NCBI RefSeq assembly: GCF_000003195.3
Contig: NC_012871.2
Span: 18,296,658 to 18,360,657 of the forward strand
Reading direction: 5' to 3'
DNA length: 64,000 bases
Source of the DNA: Sorghum bicolor
Lineage: Eukaryota; Streptophyta; Magnoliopsida; Poales; Poaceae
The notes beneath the pieces were generated by a model. The model saw nothing but the letters and a program-made list of their open reading frames with translations, ran no database searches and was not told where the DNA came from. The translations under genes were made by a program, and so were the position numbers. Positions 33,539 to 44,450 of this stretch are shown here, one piece after another (within the stretch, counting starts at the first letter, position 1; each line of letters begins with the position of its first letter).

Positions 33539-34909
33539 TTAACGAGATTTGCAATATTTATTATAGACATATGCATCGACAACCGCCCTTTTAAAGTTTT
33601 TATAAATAGAAAGGAAGAGGGGGTTGGAGATCTCAAATGTGGTGATGTTGGAGAGAACAATAGATTGGGAAGATGTTGCATATGAGCATGGAGTAAACAA
33701 AGTGGCTCTGAAATAAATTCCATGCTCATTAATGTTATCTTCGTCTCCAATCTGAATGTTCAGAGTTCCTCTTGGATTGGTCTCACTTATGTCCTCTTCT
33801 ATAGTTGGATGAATCTCATCTTCAAAGGGAGTCAAGAACTCACCATTTGAAATTGAACCAAAGTCAGAATTCATTAAGGCTTCTACCTTATCCATCCATT
33901 CTACACATTCTAGCCATTTAGAACTTGTGATCAGGAAAGGGGAGGTGTTAGAATTTTCAATATGGCTTAGCTCTCCTTTACTTGATGTGTCATCCTCGAC
34001 TTTTTCATAACAGGAACCAGGACATTCTCTAAGAGAACCATTATTGCGAGGATTTGAATTTTCTCTGCTTGAAGGTCTCTTATGGAACCAGAAGTCTAAA
34101 CCATCAGCATCTGAAAAATTTAAGGTCAGAATTCCTTCCTCCCTTGGAGAATTTTGGGGTATTGATGGTTTAGGATCGATAGCTAAAGTTTGGAATTGAA
34201 GTGGTTGTGATCTGGCTATCGAAACTTCTTCTTCTTGTCTAGGAACTGGTTCTGTCTCTTTCTCAGGGATATAAAAGCTAGGAGACTTTCCACTTAATAA
34301 ATCAATCAAATTCCAAGCTTCACTAGCAGGTAGGTGATAGAAGGATCCTCTAGAGGCTGTATTCAAGGTTTGCTTATTTTCCCCACTAAGGCCCTCAAAA
34401 AAGTGAATTAGAAGAACTTCTTGTGGAATAGAAAGCTTTGGGCCAGTGAGAGTAAGGTTAATAAAGCGGTCCCATGATTTCCTAAGAGATTCTTCTTCCA
34501 GTTGTCTAAAAGAAATAATCTCACGCCGAAGTTCCGCCACTTTGGAGATTGGAAAATATTTAGAAAGAAAACTACTATATAACTCCTTCCAATCTCCATG
34601 AACACTCCCTACTTTGAGTTTGTACCAATGTCTAGCTTTTCCCGTTAAAGAGAACGGAAAGAGCTTCCATTTGAGGGTCTCATCGGACATTCCTTCTATG
34701 CGAAGGAGGTCACAGACTCGATAAAACTCTCTTAGGTGTGTGTATGGGTTTTCCTCACCTTCTCCTAAGAAAGGTTGTTTTTGAACAAATTCTATGTATT
34801 CGGGGTCTATCTCAAAACTAGATGCTATGATAGGCTTTGAAGATTTTGGTGGTTCGAGATGTGTGCCCGTAGGTCTATGAAATTCATAGATAGACATGTT
34901 TGAATTCAT
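33539..34909 (-). CDS. Gag protein of the non-autonomous LTR element
   Basis: A single uninterrupted frame of 456 codons starts MNSNMSIYEFHR. Residues about 30-215 form a retrotransposon gag domain: GEEENPYTHLREFYRVCDLL, LFPFSLTGKARHWYKL, YFPISKVAELRREI and SWDRFINLTLTGP are typical of plant Ty3 gag. The C-terminal half is acidic and Ser-rich, and there is no zinc knuckle. The protein would assemble particles around element RNA in the cytoplasm. Being intact, it may still be made. The start was chosen as the first Met of the frame, about 130 nt after the PBS. Confidence 0.88.
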   Translation of the reverse strand: MNSNMSIYEFHRPTGTHLEPPKSSKPIIASSFEIDPEYIEFVQKQPFLGEGEENPYTHLREFYRVCDLLRIEGMSDETLKWKLFPFSLTGKARHWYKLKVGSVHGDWKELYSSFLSKYFPISKVAELRREIISFRQLEEESLRKSWDRFINLTLTGPKLSIPQEVLLIHFFEGLSGENKQTLNTASRGSFYHLPASEAWNLIDLLSGKSPSFYIPEKETEPVPRQEEEVSIARSQPLQFQTLAIDPKPSIPQNSPREEGILTLNFSDADGLDFWFHKRPSSRENSNPRNNGSLRECPGSCYEKVEDDTSSKGELSHIENSNTSPFLITSSKWLECVEWMDKVEALMNSDFGSISNGEFLTPFEDEIHPTIEEDISETNPRGTLNIQIGDEDNINEHGIYFRATLFTPCSYATSSQSIVLSNITTFEISNPLFLSIYKNFKRAVVDAYVYNKYCKSR

Positions 34910-35038
34910 GATAGACCACAGATCAAGGATTAGATAAGAAGAAAGATTAGCAGAGATGAGGCAAAGGATAAAAGGAAAATATATTTTTTATTTTTTTAGA
35001 AAATGATTAAGCTAGTTCGTAGTCAACTCAGCAACCGT

Positions 35039-35057
35039 TTCCCCAGCAACGGTGCCA
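35039..35057 (-). promoter_or_regulatory. Primer-binding site, tRNA-Asp-like
   Basis: Minus-strand TGGCACCGTTGCTGGGGA differs by two bases from the tRNA-Asp PBS used by Athila-type elements (TGGCGCCGTTGCCGGGGA). It starts 8 nt inside the 5' LTR. Confidence 0.75.
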
Positions 35058-35065
35058 AAAATGCT

Positions 35066-36405
35066 TGTTGACACTTGCTAACACCACTTGAATACTAGGT
35101 TGTCATCCCCAGCATGGCACTAGAGAGTACTATGGTATTTATACGCACACAGATAATCCGCAAGCGCACGGATACCGTTGAAGCTTTTACCCGGTTAAAG
35201 GTTTTATCGTATCCACAGGGAAACGGAAGAACTGATCTACGCTCTAACTTAACCAAGATAAGTAAATAAGTGTAAATAGAAAAGATGGTAGAATCGAATA
35301 AGAACAATATTAAAGGTAAGATAACTGTGGGTGATAATATGGGAATAGAGAATAGAGCAATTCTAGTATATGGGCGTTGGTAGCAGAATAGAGATGATAA
35401 CTATGGTTTCTCTACTTCAAAGGGGTATGTCTATGTCTGGAACGAACCACGTGATAAGAGTACACCACAAAGGATGCTTATCCTTAGGCCGATAAACCCT
35501 ACCCGTCCTGCTAACGAGAGGTGGACTACAGAGGACCAACGTAACTGTCACCTACGCGGCCTACCACACGATCCAGCTAGACAGGGGATATCCACAAGTA
35601 ATCTAGATCTAAGCACCTCGCTTACACCTATACTACAACTCTCACCTATAGCGTCCTATAGATTAGAATACTCAAAAGAGTTGTGAACCAGAACATACAT
35701 AATTAGTAATTGCATAATGAATTAGAAGTAGATTACCAGAGTCATCCCACGAGCAAGCTTGATTAGAGCTTGATCATGACGAAGTACAACTGGAGGAAGA
35801 ACCAACAGGCCGGCCTCTCCTCTAATCTTGCTTCGCTCTCCATCTTGCTACTATCTAGATCTACTCTAGTTTAGAGAAGAGAGGAGAGCTCTCATCTCTA
35901 AACCCTAGCTTTTGCTCTGTCTATGAATAATGAATAATGATCAAGGGGTGCCTCCTCCAGGGGCCAGCGGGTCTGGTTATATAGTCCCCTCAAGTCAACC
36001 TGGGCCGTCGGATCAAACCGACATTGATTGAACGGTTATTCTTGATCCTTTAGGTCGGTGGAGATCTTCCGAGAGAAAGAGTCCTGATTGGGCTCCAAGT
36101 CAGGGCGGGCGCCCAGGGCAGGAGGGCGGGCGCCCTGCCTCTAGCCCCGTTCGGCCTCCGCTTCCTTCCCGTGGCTTCTGGAGTCTTCTAGATGTAAGAT
36201 AATTGCGCGGCACGTTAATATCTCTATGTAATCCCGACGTGTGGGCCTTTCTTCCGTATTTCCTGATAACCCCCTACAGAAATAGACAAACACCAAAACT
36301 CGTGGAATTCTGTCAGATAAAACCCTAAGTCTAGATGTTGATTTCATTTGGATCCTTTTCTTTGTTTATTTGATAATTAAATTTGATACTTAAGGACCGT
36401 CAACA
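35066..36405 (-). repeat. 5' LTR of the gag-only element (1340 bp)
   Basis: It begins TGTTGACACTTGC and ends GACCGTCAACA, followed by the TSD ATGAT (36406-36410). It has the same length as the 3' LTR. A conserved 70-codon open frame in both LTRs is explained by LTR duplication. Confidence 0.92.
35976..35986 (-). promoter_or_regulatory. TATA box of the gag-only element's 5' LTR
   Basis: Minus-strand GGGGACTATATAACCAGA is conserved in both LTRs (the other at 29391-29402). It points toward gag. Confidence 0.7.
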
Positions 36406-36410
36406 ATGAT

Positions 36411-36620
36411 TTTGTAAGAAATGTTTAGTATTTTGTTAATGCAAAAATATATTATTCCAATAAATTTACAAAAACTATATTCAATCAACTGGAAATCTAT
36501 TTTCACATCATATTGACGTTAAACTTTTTATTTTTGTTATTTATTACTCGGAATGCTAGTAGGGTATTGTTTTCATCAAATAAAAAATCTATTTATCATA
36601 TAAAAATATATATCTTGATG
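36411..36620. other. AT-rich CACTA-1 interior
   Basis: This continues the sequence left of the LTR insertion. No feature is seen. Confidence 0.5.
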
Positions 36621-37930
36621 AACACACCCTTTGACCGAACCCTAGATTTTCCCAAATGGAAAAGTCATGAATACAAAGTTTGTTACACTCATCAAGTTCT
36701 ACATTTTGTCTAATGGTCAACTTTTCATTTGGAAAAGTTTGAACCACCGAATTTTAAATTTTTAGAGAATTCATAGCCACGTAGCGGTTTTGGAACCCTA
36801 GATGGTCTCGAATGGAAAAGTCATGAATACCAATATTGCTCCACTCATCAAAATCTACATTTCATATATAGACCTTTTTTGCATTTGACAAAGTTTTGGG
36901 AAGGTGTAGTTGAAAATCCACAATTGACACATATAGTTTCAAATAGTTTGTGTGAGATTCAAGAATTGGTGGGTATTGTTAACTTAAACTTTCTCAAATG
37001 GAAAAGTTGTGTATATACAAAGTTTAGATCTTGATGATATCTAACAACTTGGTATTTAAATTTTTTTCATTTTAAGTAATTTAGTTTGTCATTTGACCAA
37101 GTTTGACCAAAACCCGTCTTGGATTTTATACAAATGTGATTAGGATTGGCTCAAAATTATCCAAATGAAAAAATGGAAAATATATAAAATGTAGATCTTG
37201 ATGATCTCTAACAACTTTGTATTCAAAATTTTTTCATTTAAAGTCATCAAATGGGCCATTTGATCAAGTTTGACCAAAGTCAAAGCATTGGTTTTTACAA
37301 AAACACCCTTTGTCCGAACCCTAGATTGTCCCAAATGGAAAAGTCATGAATACAAAGTTTGTTACACTCATCAAGTTCTACATTTTGTCTAATGGTCAAC
37401 TTTTTATTTGGAAAAGTTTGAACCACTGAATTTTAAATTTTTAGAGAATTCATAGCCACGCAGTGGTTTTGGAACCCTAGATGGTCTCGAATGGAAAAGT
37501 CATGAATACCAATATTGTTCCACTCATCAAAATCTACATTTCATATATAGACCATTGTTGCATTTGACAAAGTTTTGGGAAGGTGTAGTTGAAAATCCAC
37601 AATTGACACATATAGTTTCAAATAGTTTGTGTGAGATTCAAGAATTGGTGAGTATTGTTAACTTAAACTTTCTCAAATGGAAAAATTGTGTATATAAAAA
37701 GTTTAGATCTTAATGATATCTAACAACTTGGTGTTCAAAATTTTTTCATTTTAAGTAATTTAGTTTGTCATTTGACCAAGTTTGACCAAAGTCAAAGCAA
37801 TGGTTTTTAGAAAAACACTCTTTGATCGAACTCTAGATGGTCCCAAATGGAAAAGTCATGAATACAAAGTTTGTTACAATCATCAAAATTCACAATTCTC
37901 AAATATAGTTTCATACAAAGTTTGTTACAA
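36621..37930. repeat. Higher-order tandem repeat of about 170-bp monomers inside CACTA-1
   Basis: The word CCCAAATGGAAAAGTCATGA with its flanks recurs at about 36650, 37330 and 37845. Related but different units start between these points, at about 36785, 36990 and 37140. The spacing is about 680 bp, then about 512 bp, consistent with four and then three monomers of about 170 bp. Motifs GTTTGACCAA and TCTAACAACTT mark each monomer. No protein is encoded. Confidence 0.75.
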
Positions 37931-37956
37931 CAAATACTATTAAACATGACTTTATG

Positions 37957-40900
37957 TTAAGCCGACACAACAGTGAACTTCTTCTTAACATATGACCCTT
38001 GGTTATGATCCTGCCGTAACCATGGAGTATCCTCATTGTTTAACAGAATGCTTGGATCTTTGTTGACTATGAAGGGCGGAATTCGATCATCCCTTTCGTA
38101 ATCGCCTGACATGTCTGACTTGTCCTCAATTCTGACAATGTTTCTTTTCCCAGAAAGGACAATGTGGCGCTTTGGCTCATTGATGATTGAGTGGTCATCA
38201 TTTTTTCCTCTCTTTGGTTTCGTAGACATATCTTTGACATAGAACACCTGACTCACGTCTGCAGCAAGGACGAATGGTTCGTCTTTGAACCAACTATTGT
38301 TAAGGTCCACGGTTGTCATCCCATACTCCTTGTCGACTGTTACCCCACCTCCGGTCATCTTCACCCATTGGCACCAAAACAAAGGAACTTTAAAATTAGC
38401 TGCATAGACTAGTTCCCATATGTCTTCTATGCGTCCATAATATGTTTGTCTGTTCCCATTTGGATCCATGGCATCCACGCGTACACCACTATTTTGGTTG
38501 GTGCTCCTTTTATCTTGGCCAACTTTGTAAAATGTGTTACCGTTTATCTCATACCCTTTGTACGTGAGGACATGCCATGATGCTTGCCTGGCCAACAAAT
38601 AAAGCTGCTCATCAATGTTTTCATCACCTTGACATTTTTTGCGCAACCAATCACCAAAAGTTTCCATGTGCTGACGCATTATCCAAGCTTCATTCTTCCC
38701 GGACCACTGGGACCGTAGGAAATCTTTGTGTACCTCAACATATGGTTCCACCAATGAGGAGTTCTGGAGAACTGTGTAGTGTGCTTTATTGAATTAATCG
38801 TCTCCCGTACCAATATATGTTTTCTTCCCAAGTGTTCCCTTTCCGCTGAGTCTGCCCTCGTGTCGAGATTCAGGAATACCAATTGGGTCAAGGTCTGGAA
38901 TAAAGTCAACACAGAACTCTATGACCTCCTCTGTTCCGTAGCCCTTGGCAATACTTCCTTCTGGCCGGGAATGACTCTGGACATATTTCTTTAGGACACC
39001 CATGAATCTCTCGAAGGGGAACATGTTGTGTAGGAACACAGGACCGAGAATACGAATCTCTTTGATCAGATGAACTAGGAGGTGTGTCATGATATCGAAG
39101 AAGGATGGAGGGAACACCAACTCAAAGCTGACGAGACATTGAACAACATCATTCTGCAGAGTAGCTAGTTGCTCTAGATTGATTGCCTTCTGAGAAATTG
39201 CATTGAGGATTGCACATAGCTTTACAATGGCTAGACGTATGTGTGGAGGTAAAATTCCTCTTAAAACCACCGGCAGCAATTGCGTCATTAGAACGTGTCA
39301 GTCATGGGACTTCAAGTTCAGGAATTTCTTCTCTGGCACATTAATTATTCCCTTGATATTGGAGGAGAATCCAGATGGGACCTTGATGCTGCTAAGACAT
39401 TCAAACATGCTTTCCTTCTCTTCTTTGCTCAGAGTGTAGCTAGCAGGGCTTAAGTAATGACGTCCATCATCTGTCTTTTCTGGATGCAGGTTGTCTCGTT
39501 CTTTCTTGCGCTACAAGTCTTGTCGTGCTTCAAGTGAATCCTTAGACTTCCCATAGACACCCATGAATCCGAGCAACTTCACACAAAGATTCTTTGTCAG
39601 ATGCATCATGTCGATCGCGTTGCGGACCTCTAGGACATTCCAGTAAGGTAGCTCCCAAAATATGGATTTCTTCTTCCACATGGGTACGTGTCCCTTAGCA
39701 TCCTTGGGAATAGGTTCGCTGCCTCGTCCCTTTCCAAATACCACTTTTATATCCTTGACCGTTTTGAGTACATCATCCCCGGTTCGATTGAGAGTTTTGG
39801 TCCGGTGGTCTGCCTTGCCTTTAAAATGCTTGCCTTTCTTTCGTACTAGGTGGTTCACAGGAAGAAACCGACGGTGGCCAATGTACACAATCTTTCGTCA
39901 TTTTTTCAAAAATACACAGTCAAGGTCTTTCATAACAATGTGTGCATGCATTATATCCCTTGTTTGACTGGCTTGAAAGATTACTCAGAGCTGGCCAATC
40001 ATTGATTGTTACAAACAACAATGCTCGCAGGTCAAAGTGCTCTTGTTTGTACTCATCCCACATGCGAACTCCTGGTTTGCTCCATAAAAGTTGAAGTTCC
40101 TCAACTAATGGCCTTAGGTAGACATCTATGTCATTGCCAGATTGCTTCGATCCTTGGATAAGCACCGACATCATAATAAACTTCTGCTTCATGCATAGCC
40201 ATGGAGGAAGGATGTAGATACATAGAGTAACTGGCCAAGTTTCTAGCATCATCTGCAAAATCTGGGAATTCTCTGTCTATCGCTCTCCACTGGGATCCAT
40301 CGACAGGGTGTCTCAGCATATTGTCTATCTTACGGTCTTCTTTATGCCACCGCAACAACTTTGCATTGTCCTTATTTCTGAACAGACGTTTTAATCATAG
40401 TATTATAGGAGCATACCACATAACCTTGGCAGAAATTTTCTTCCTATGACGTTCTTCACCCTCAACATCGCCAGGATCATCTCGTCTAATCTTATACCGT
40501 GATGCCTTACATACTGGACATGCATCCAAATTCTCGTATTCCTCCCCACGGTAGAGGATGCAGTCATTAGTACATGCGTGTATCTTCTGGATTTCTAATC
40601 CCAAAGGGCAGACAACCTGTTTTGCTTCATACGTAGTGGTGGGTAATTCGTTGCCTTTCGGAAGCATCTTTTTTATGATCTTCAATAACTGCCCAAATGC
40701 CTTGTCAGATGTACCATTCTTTGCCTTCCATTGCAGCAATTCCAGTGTGGTACCCAGCTTTTTTTGCCCCTCTTCAGCGGTGGGATATAGCGATTTCCTG
40801 TGGTCCTCTAGCATGCGCTCGAACTTGGCTTTCTCTTTATCACTTTCACATTCTCTTTGTGCATCACAGATGGCATCACCAAAAGCATCATCACCCCGAT

Positions 40901-41269
40901 TATCTTCTGTCGCTACCTCTTCTTCATTATCTCCCCCATTGCAACATCATTGAAGCCACCGTACTGAGCAATAATATTGGCATAGTCCAATTCTTCTTCT
41001 TCTTCTTCACCTTCATCCATTATAATCCCGCTTTCTCCATGTTTGGTCCAACAAATATAGTTTGGTACGAAACAAGACTTTACTAAGTGCGAATGAAGAG
41101 TTCTTGAGTTAGAATATTCCGTCAAATTCTTGCACACTGCACATGGACAACATATGAAACCGTCCCTCTTATTTGTCTCGGCCACACTTAAGAAATAGTG
41201 CACACCATTAATGAACTCTTCGGAGCGCCGATCGGCATTATACATCCAATTACGTGTTACCATCTGCAT
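37957..41269 (-). pseudogene. TNP2-type CACTA transposase, broken
   Basis: TNP2 proteins cut CACTA ends and carry out transposition in the nucleus. The order here is typical: Transposase-associated domain (MYNADRRSEEFINGVHYF … CCPCAVCKN, 41245-41115), acidic spacer, a zinc-ribbon-like CPVC, Transposase_21 core (40360-39900), DUF4218 (39290-38930) and DUF4216 (38560-38300), ending TVVSA. Defects include a frameshift in a G-run near 40937, stops near 40400, 39513, 39297 and 38784, and a deletion with frameshift near 40240. The deletion removes the stretch after PDFADDARN that normally holds the TDGFNPF motif. The protein would be inactive. Confidence 0.9.
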
Positions 41270-41358
41270 TAAATATAACATATATATTATGAAAACCATG
41301 CACACATATAGTTTCTCATCTTATTGCACAATATGTCTAAGATACATAGTTGATTAAT

Positions 41359-41881
41359 TTAGGAAAGCTTGGCTACAACAAATACAATCGCAACTAGCAC
41401 TAAAAAAACCAAAACTAAAATGCACTTAAGCAACATAATTAGGTCGCGTCCGATCCCAACTATAATAGATAGATCATTCGCTTGATCAACATCATTGAAC
41501 TCCTTTCGTCGGCTCACTGCCTCACCACCTTCAGCCTCAACCACCTGTGCAAAAGATTTCTTAATGTGTTCAATGTATTCTTCCTCCCAGTACCAACCTG
41601 TACATCCGCCGGTACCGTCCCACTGAAATTAAAAGAGAGAATCAAAAGTTTAATTAATATCATTTAAAAAAATATGCACATATATAAGCAAATGTCTGGA
41701 AATAACTCACATTATGATCCGGACACTTGTAGAATATACGACCCTTGTTTACTCCCTCTTTCGACACTTTGTACTCCATCACAATCTTCTGCCCACACGT
41801 GCCACAAGTAATGAGAGGGAGTTCCGGCCGGTATCGCTTTTGAACCCGTTGAGAGACCGAAGACCCGGTCACGGTTGCCAT
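41359..41881 (-). CDS. Small GRF-type zinc finger protein with C-terminal membrane segment, CACTA passenger
   Basis: Exon 1 (41881-41711, 57 codons) and exon 2 (41622-41359, 87 codons plus stop) join in phase 0 with GTGAGT…CAG borders, giving 144 residues with no defect. Residues 23-75 form a GRF-like finger: CGTC, then GRIFYKC, then GGCTGWYWEEE, with the intron splitting the finger. Residues 118-142 (LIMLLKCILVLVFLVLVAIV and on) form one hydrophobic helix. It ends 90 bp upstream of the TNP2 start. A diverged copy sits in CACTA-2 at the same relative place. GRF fingers bind single-stranded DNA in other proteins; a tail-anchored form has no known role that I can state. Confidence 0.8.
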
Positions 41882-42427
41882 CTACTATCCATACTCAATT
41901 TTTAAACAATTATAAATTCCACATTTACTAGTAAACATGTATGATTAAAGAAGAACCTAATAATATCCTTTATTTGTCTAGTTACTTCAACAAATCTTCT
42001 AAATTTTACAATGGACATTATGTAGTAATAAAAATAAATCAAGTGATGTTAACAAACCAATTAATTTGAACTATCCTACTTTCTAAGATCATAAAAAGAT
42101 ACTATAATTCATTCTTGCAAACTACATTAATACTAGGTCAACCATGAAATATGATATATATATATATATACTAATTCATGTGAATGATTCAAAATAACAA
42201 AGTGGATTTGAGCTAAAAATAATGGGAACATCACAAGCCAAAAACAACATGAAAAAGACAAGAAAGACAAAAGTTAGTCACCTCCAAGCACGAAGAAACG
42301 ATGACGAAGTCGAAGAAGATCAACGATGGGTGTCGGAGATGAAGAACAAGCAAGAAGAAGCTCCAAGAACAACAATGGTGCTCTCGGTTTTAAATGGGCA
42401 GAGGGGAGAAGAAGGCGGGCCTATAAA
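41882..42427 (-). promoter_or_regulatory. CACTA-1 5' leader and promoter, TATA-like box at 42421-42428
   Basis: Minus-strand GGTTTATAGGCCC lies just inside the right hairpin block, in the same arrangement as the ORF2 promoter at 28160. The leader up to 41881 has no long minus-strand frame. Confidence 0.5.
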
Positions 42428-42660
42428 CCAGAGCTTTAGAACCGGTTCAGGGAAAAAACCGGTGCTAAAGGGTCACCCTTTAGCACCGGTTTGTAACACA
42501 AACCGGTGCTAAAGGCTTTGCTTCGGCCCGTGGCACTGGCCGGTGCTAAAGGGTCTCTGCCCCGACAGCACCTGTCAGTAGCCATTGGGCAGGGACCCTT
42601 TAGCACCGGTTCTTGTTACGAACCGGTGTTAAAGGGGCCTTTAACCCCGGGCCACAAAAA
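42428..42660. repeat. Right subterminal hairpin block of CACTA-1
   Basis: At least six copies of ACCGGTGCTAAAGG or its mirror occur, paired as hairpins. The longest has arms CCGGTGCTAAAGGGTC and its mirror CCCTTTAGCACCGG around a 55-bp loop. Confidence 0.85.
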
Positions 42661-42699
42661 GGCAGAGGTTTTTGGCCATTTTGGACATCGATCAATGCC

Positions 42700-42712
42700 T
42701 CATTGTGTAGTG
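42700..42712 (-). repeat. Right terminus of CACTA-1
   Basis: Minus-strand CACTACACAATG marks the element end. The next three bases outside are TTT; the partner at the left end could not be located. Confidence 0.75.
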
Positions 42713-43286
42713 TTTATGGCACAGTATCGTGACAGTGCGGAATACTATTATTGGGAGAAAAACTAGTTGTCAATACTATACTTTTATAATTGCAAATGTA
42801 ACTCTATCAAGCAAATATTTCAGTGCTTTGCACCCGGATAAAATCAATCAAGGTTGCACTCTAACTTGATACAAACTTAATAAGATATTGCTGTATTATT
42901 GCCACAACTAGCTTATGCGTTATGGATGCTATAGTCAACATAAAAGCAAATTGTAGCTCTTAAATTTCATAGAAAGAGGAAAGGTAAATTATGTTCGACA
43001 GTATTTTTTCGTGTTGCAAAGCACAGACGTATACACTAGTATGTACATAGATGAGAGGCCAGAAAAAGAGAGATAGAGAACAAGAGATCGATCCTATATT
43101 TTCAAAGATCGATCCTATATATGCACAAGTAGTTGGTGGTTGGAAGTAGGCCGCCAATGTGGCGGTACACAGTACTTATTATAGGTGCATCATTCAACAT
43201 CGCAAGGTACAATTAATTACTTAGCTAGCCGACAGGATTGGACATATATGGAGGTCGTTCCGTTTCGTATAATTGCTGCAACTGAA
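42713..43286. other. Interval between transposons
   Basis: AT-rich, no gene recognised. 43010-43030 contains TTGCAAAGCACAGACG, faintly like a Helitron tail but not convincing. Confidence 0.35.
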
Positions 43287-43500
43287 GCTTGGTTTAGTTC
43301 ACAAAATTTTTTGTTTTTGGTACTGTAGCATTTTGTTTTTATTTGACAAACATTGTCTAATCACGGAGTAACTAGGCTCAAAAGATTCATCTCACAAATT
43401 ACAGGTAAACTGTGTAGTAAGTTTTTATTTTTGTCTATATTTAATACTCTATGTATGCGACCAAAGATTCGATGTGACAGAAAATCTTGAAAATTTTTGC
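43287..43500. mobile_element. GGCCTTGTTTAGTTCC-family MITE, copy 6 (right end missing)
   Basis: It starts GCTTGGTTTAGTTC and has the shared interior (GAGTAACTAGGCTCAAAAGA, AAAGATTCGATGTGACAG). It stops before the right inverted repeat. Confidence 0.65.
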
Positions 43501-43920
43501 GAATGCCTGGTGCACATGGATGCTGGCCTACTTCTCCAATCAAGCATGCATGGTACTGACAGGGACCGTACGTCGTCTTCTTGTCGCTGAGGGTGTCCGC
43601 GATGGTTGTTGTCGATTTCGACAGTGACGTGGAGAGAGCCTCGGTACAACTATTATTTAATACTAGTTACTTTTATCCATGCTTTCTTCTCACTGGTTGT
43701 AGGAAAAAAAATAGTGCAAGCCCATTAAATTTCTGCGTTCACACCCTTAGCGCTAGCGCCGAAGGAATAGCTAGCGAGTTGATTTTCTACCATTCTCTCT
43801 CCTCCACGTCGGTTTCCGAACCTAGTCAGCAGTCAAATGGCCGGCTCAAATCAACTGACGCCCTCCCGAGCGGTTGATAAACTGCGCTTTGCTGCTACCG
43901 GTGGTGGGCTAGTGGCTATA
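43501..43920. other. Interval before CACTA-2, nothing recognised
   Basis: A 98-codon open frame (43581-43877) lies here, but it resembles no family I know and has no supporting splice or promoter signal. Confidence 0.3.
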
Positions 43921-44269
43921 CACTACTACACATAGACCTTTTCGACGATTACCAAAATCGTCAATTGTTTTGATAGTTTTGGTCCCCAGGATTAAAGACA
44001 CTTTTAGTTTCGACCCATAACACGACCCGGGACTAAAAGGTTTCACCAAAAAAAGAGCAGCGGATTTAGTAGCATCAGCTGCAATAAGATCTTGTTGTCA
44101 TTATGTTAATAAAAAGTAGTTGAGCGATATGTTAACGAAAACTAGACTTTCTCAATTTAGAGACTTAAGAGTAGAAGAAAAAATGGAAAAATTCCACCAT
44201 CTCCCAAAAAGAGATGCGGCAATCTTAAAGAAAAAATTATCTACCTTGCAATGATATCTTGGCGGGACA

Positions 44270-44450
44270 CAGAGCTGTCGGGGCAGGGGTCCTTTAGTCC
44301 GGCTCATGTTACGAGCCGAGACTAAATGGGAGACTTTAGTCCGGTTGATCCCACCAGCCGGAACTAAAGCTTTAGGCCCGGTTGGTGGCTTGCTCCGGGA
44401 CTAAATGGTCTTTTTTTAGTCCATATTTTTACTTCCAGCCGGGACTTAAA
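44270..44450. repeat. Subterminal hairpin block of CACTA-2
   Basis: CCTTTAGTCCGGCTC/GAGCCGAGACTAAA and CTTTAGTCCGGTTG/CAGCCGGAACTAAAG form hairpins. The core word differs from that of CACTA-1 (TTTAGTCC against TTTAGCACC). Confidence 0.8.

Larger units (their letters stand above)
28482..36405 (-). mobile_element. Gag-only, non-autonomous LTR retrotransposon
   Basis: The element is 7,924 bp with two LTRs of exactly 1,340 bp, an ATGAT target duplication, a tRNA-Asp-like PBS and a polypurine tract. Its only coding region is a 456-codon gag; I find no protease, RT or integrase motif in any frame of the remaining 3.7 kb of internal DNA. By eye the LTRs differ at about 30 sites (about 2%), so it moved recently and must borrow enzymes from a relative. 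The PBS and gag type suggest the Athila/Tat side of Ty3 elements. It inserted within CACTA-1. Confidence 0.9.
22690..42712 (-). mobile_element. CACTA-1: large, decayed CACTA transposon holding a nested LTR element
   Basis: The right (5') end is clear: minus-strand CACTACACAATGAGG at 42712. Both ends carry blocks of TTTAGCACCGG/TTAACACCGG hairpins. Minus-strand genes inside are typical of plant CACTA elements: a GRF-zinc-finger ORF, TNP2 transposase, and a Transposase_24/Ulp1 ORF. Without the 7.9-kb LTR element the transposon is about 12 kb. The left terminus is worn; the best guess is near 22690, where the sequence becomes CCTATTATCCCGG. A third hairpin block at 28172-28303 means that two fused elements cannot be excluded. 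Confidence 0.65.

Noticed and set aside
43581..43877. 98-codon ORF between transposons
   Set aside because: No domain, no splice or promoter evidence, and ordinary for chance in this composition.
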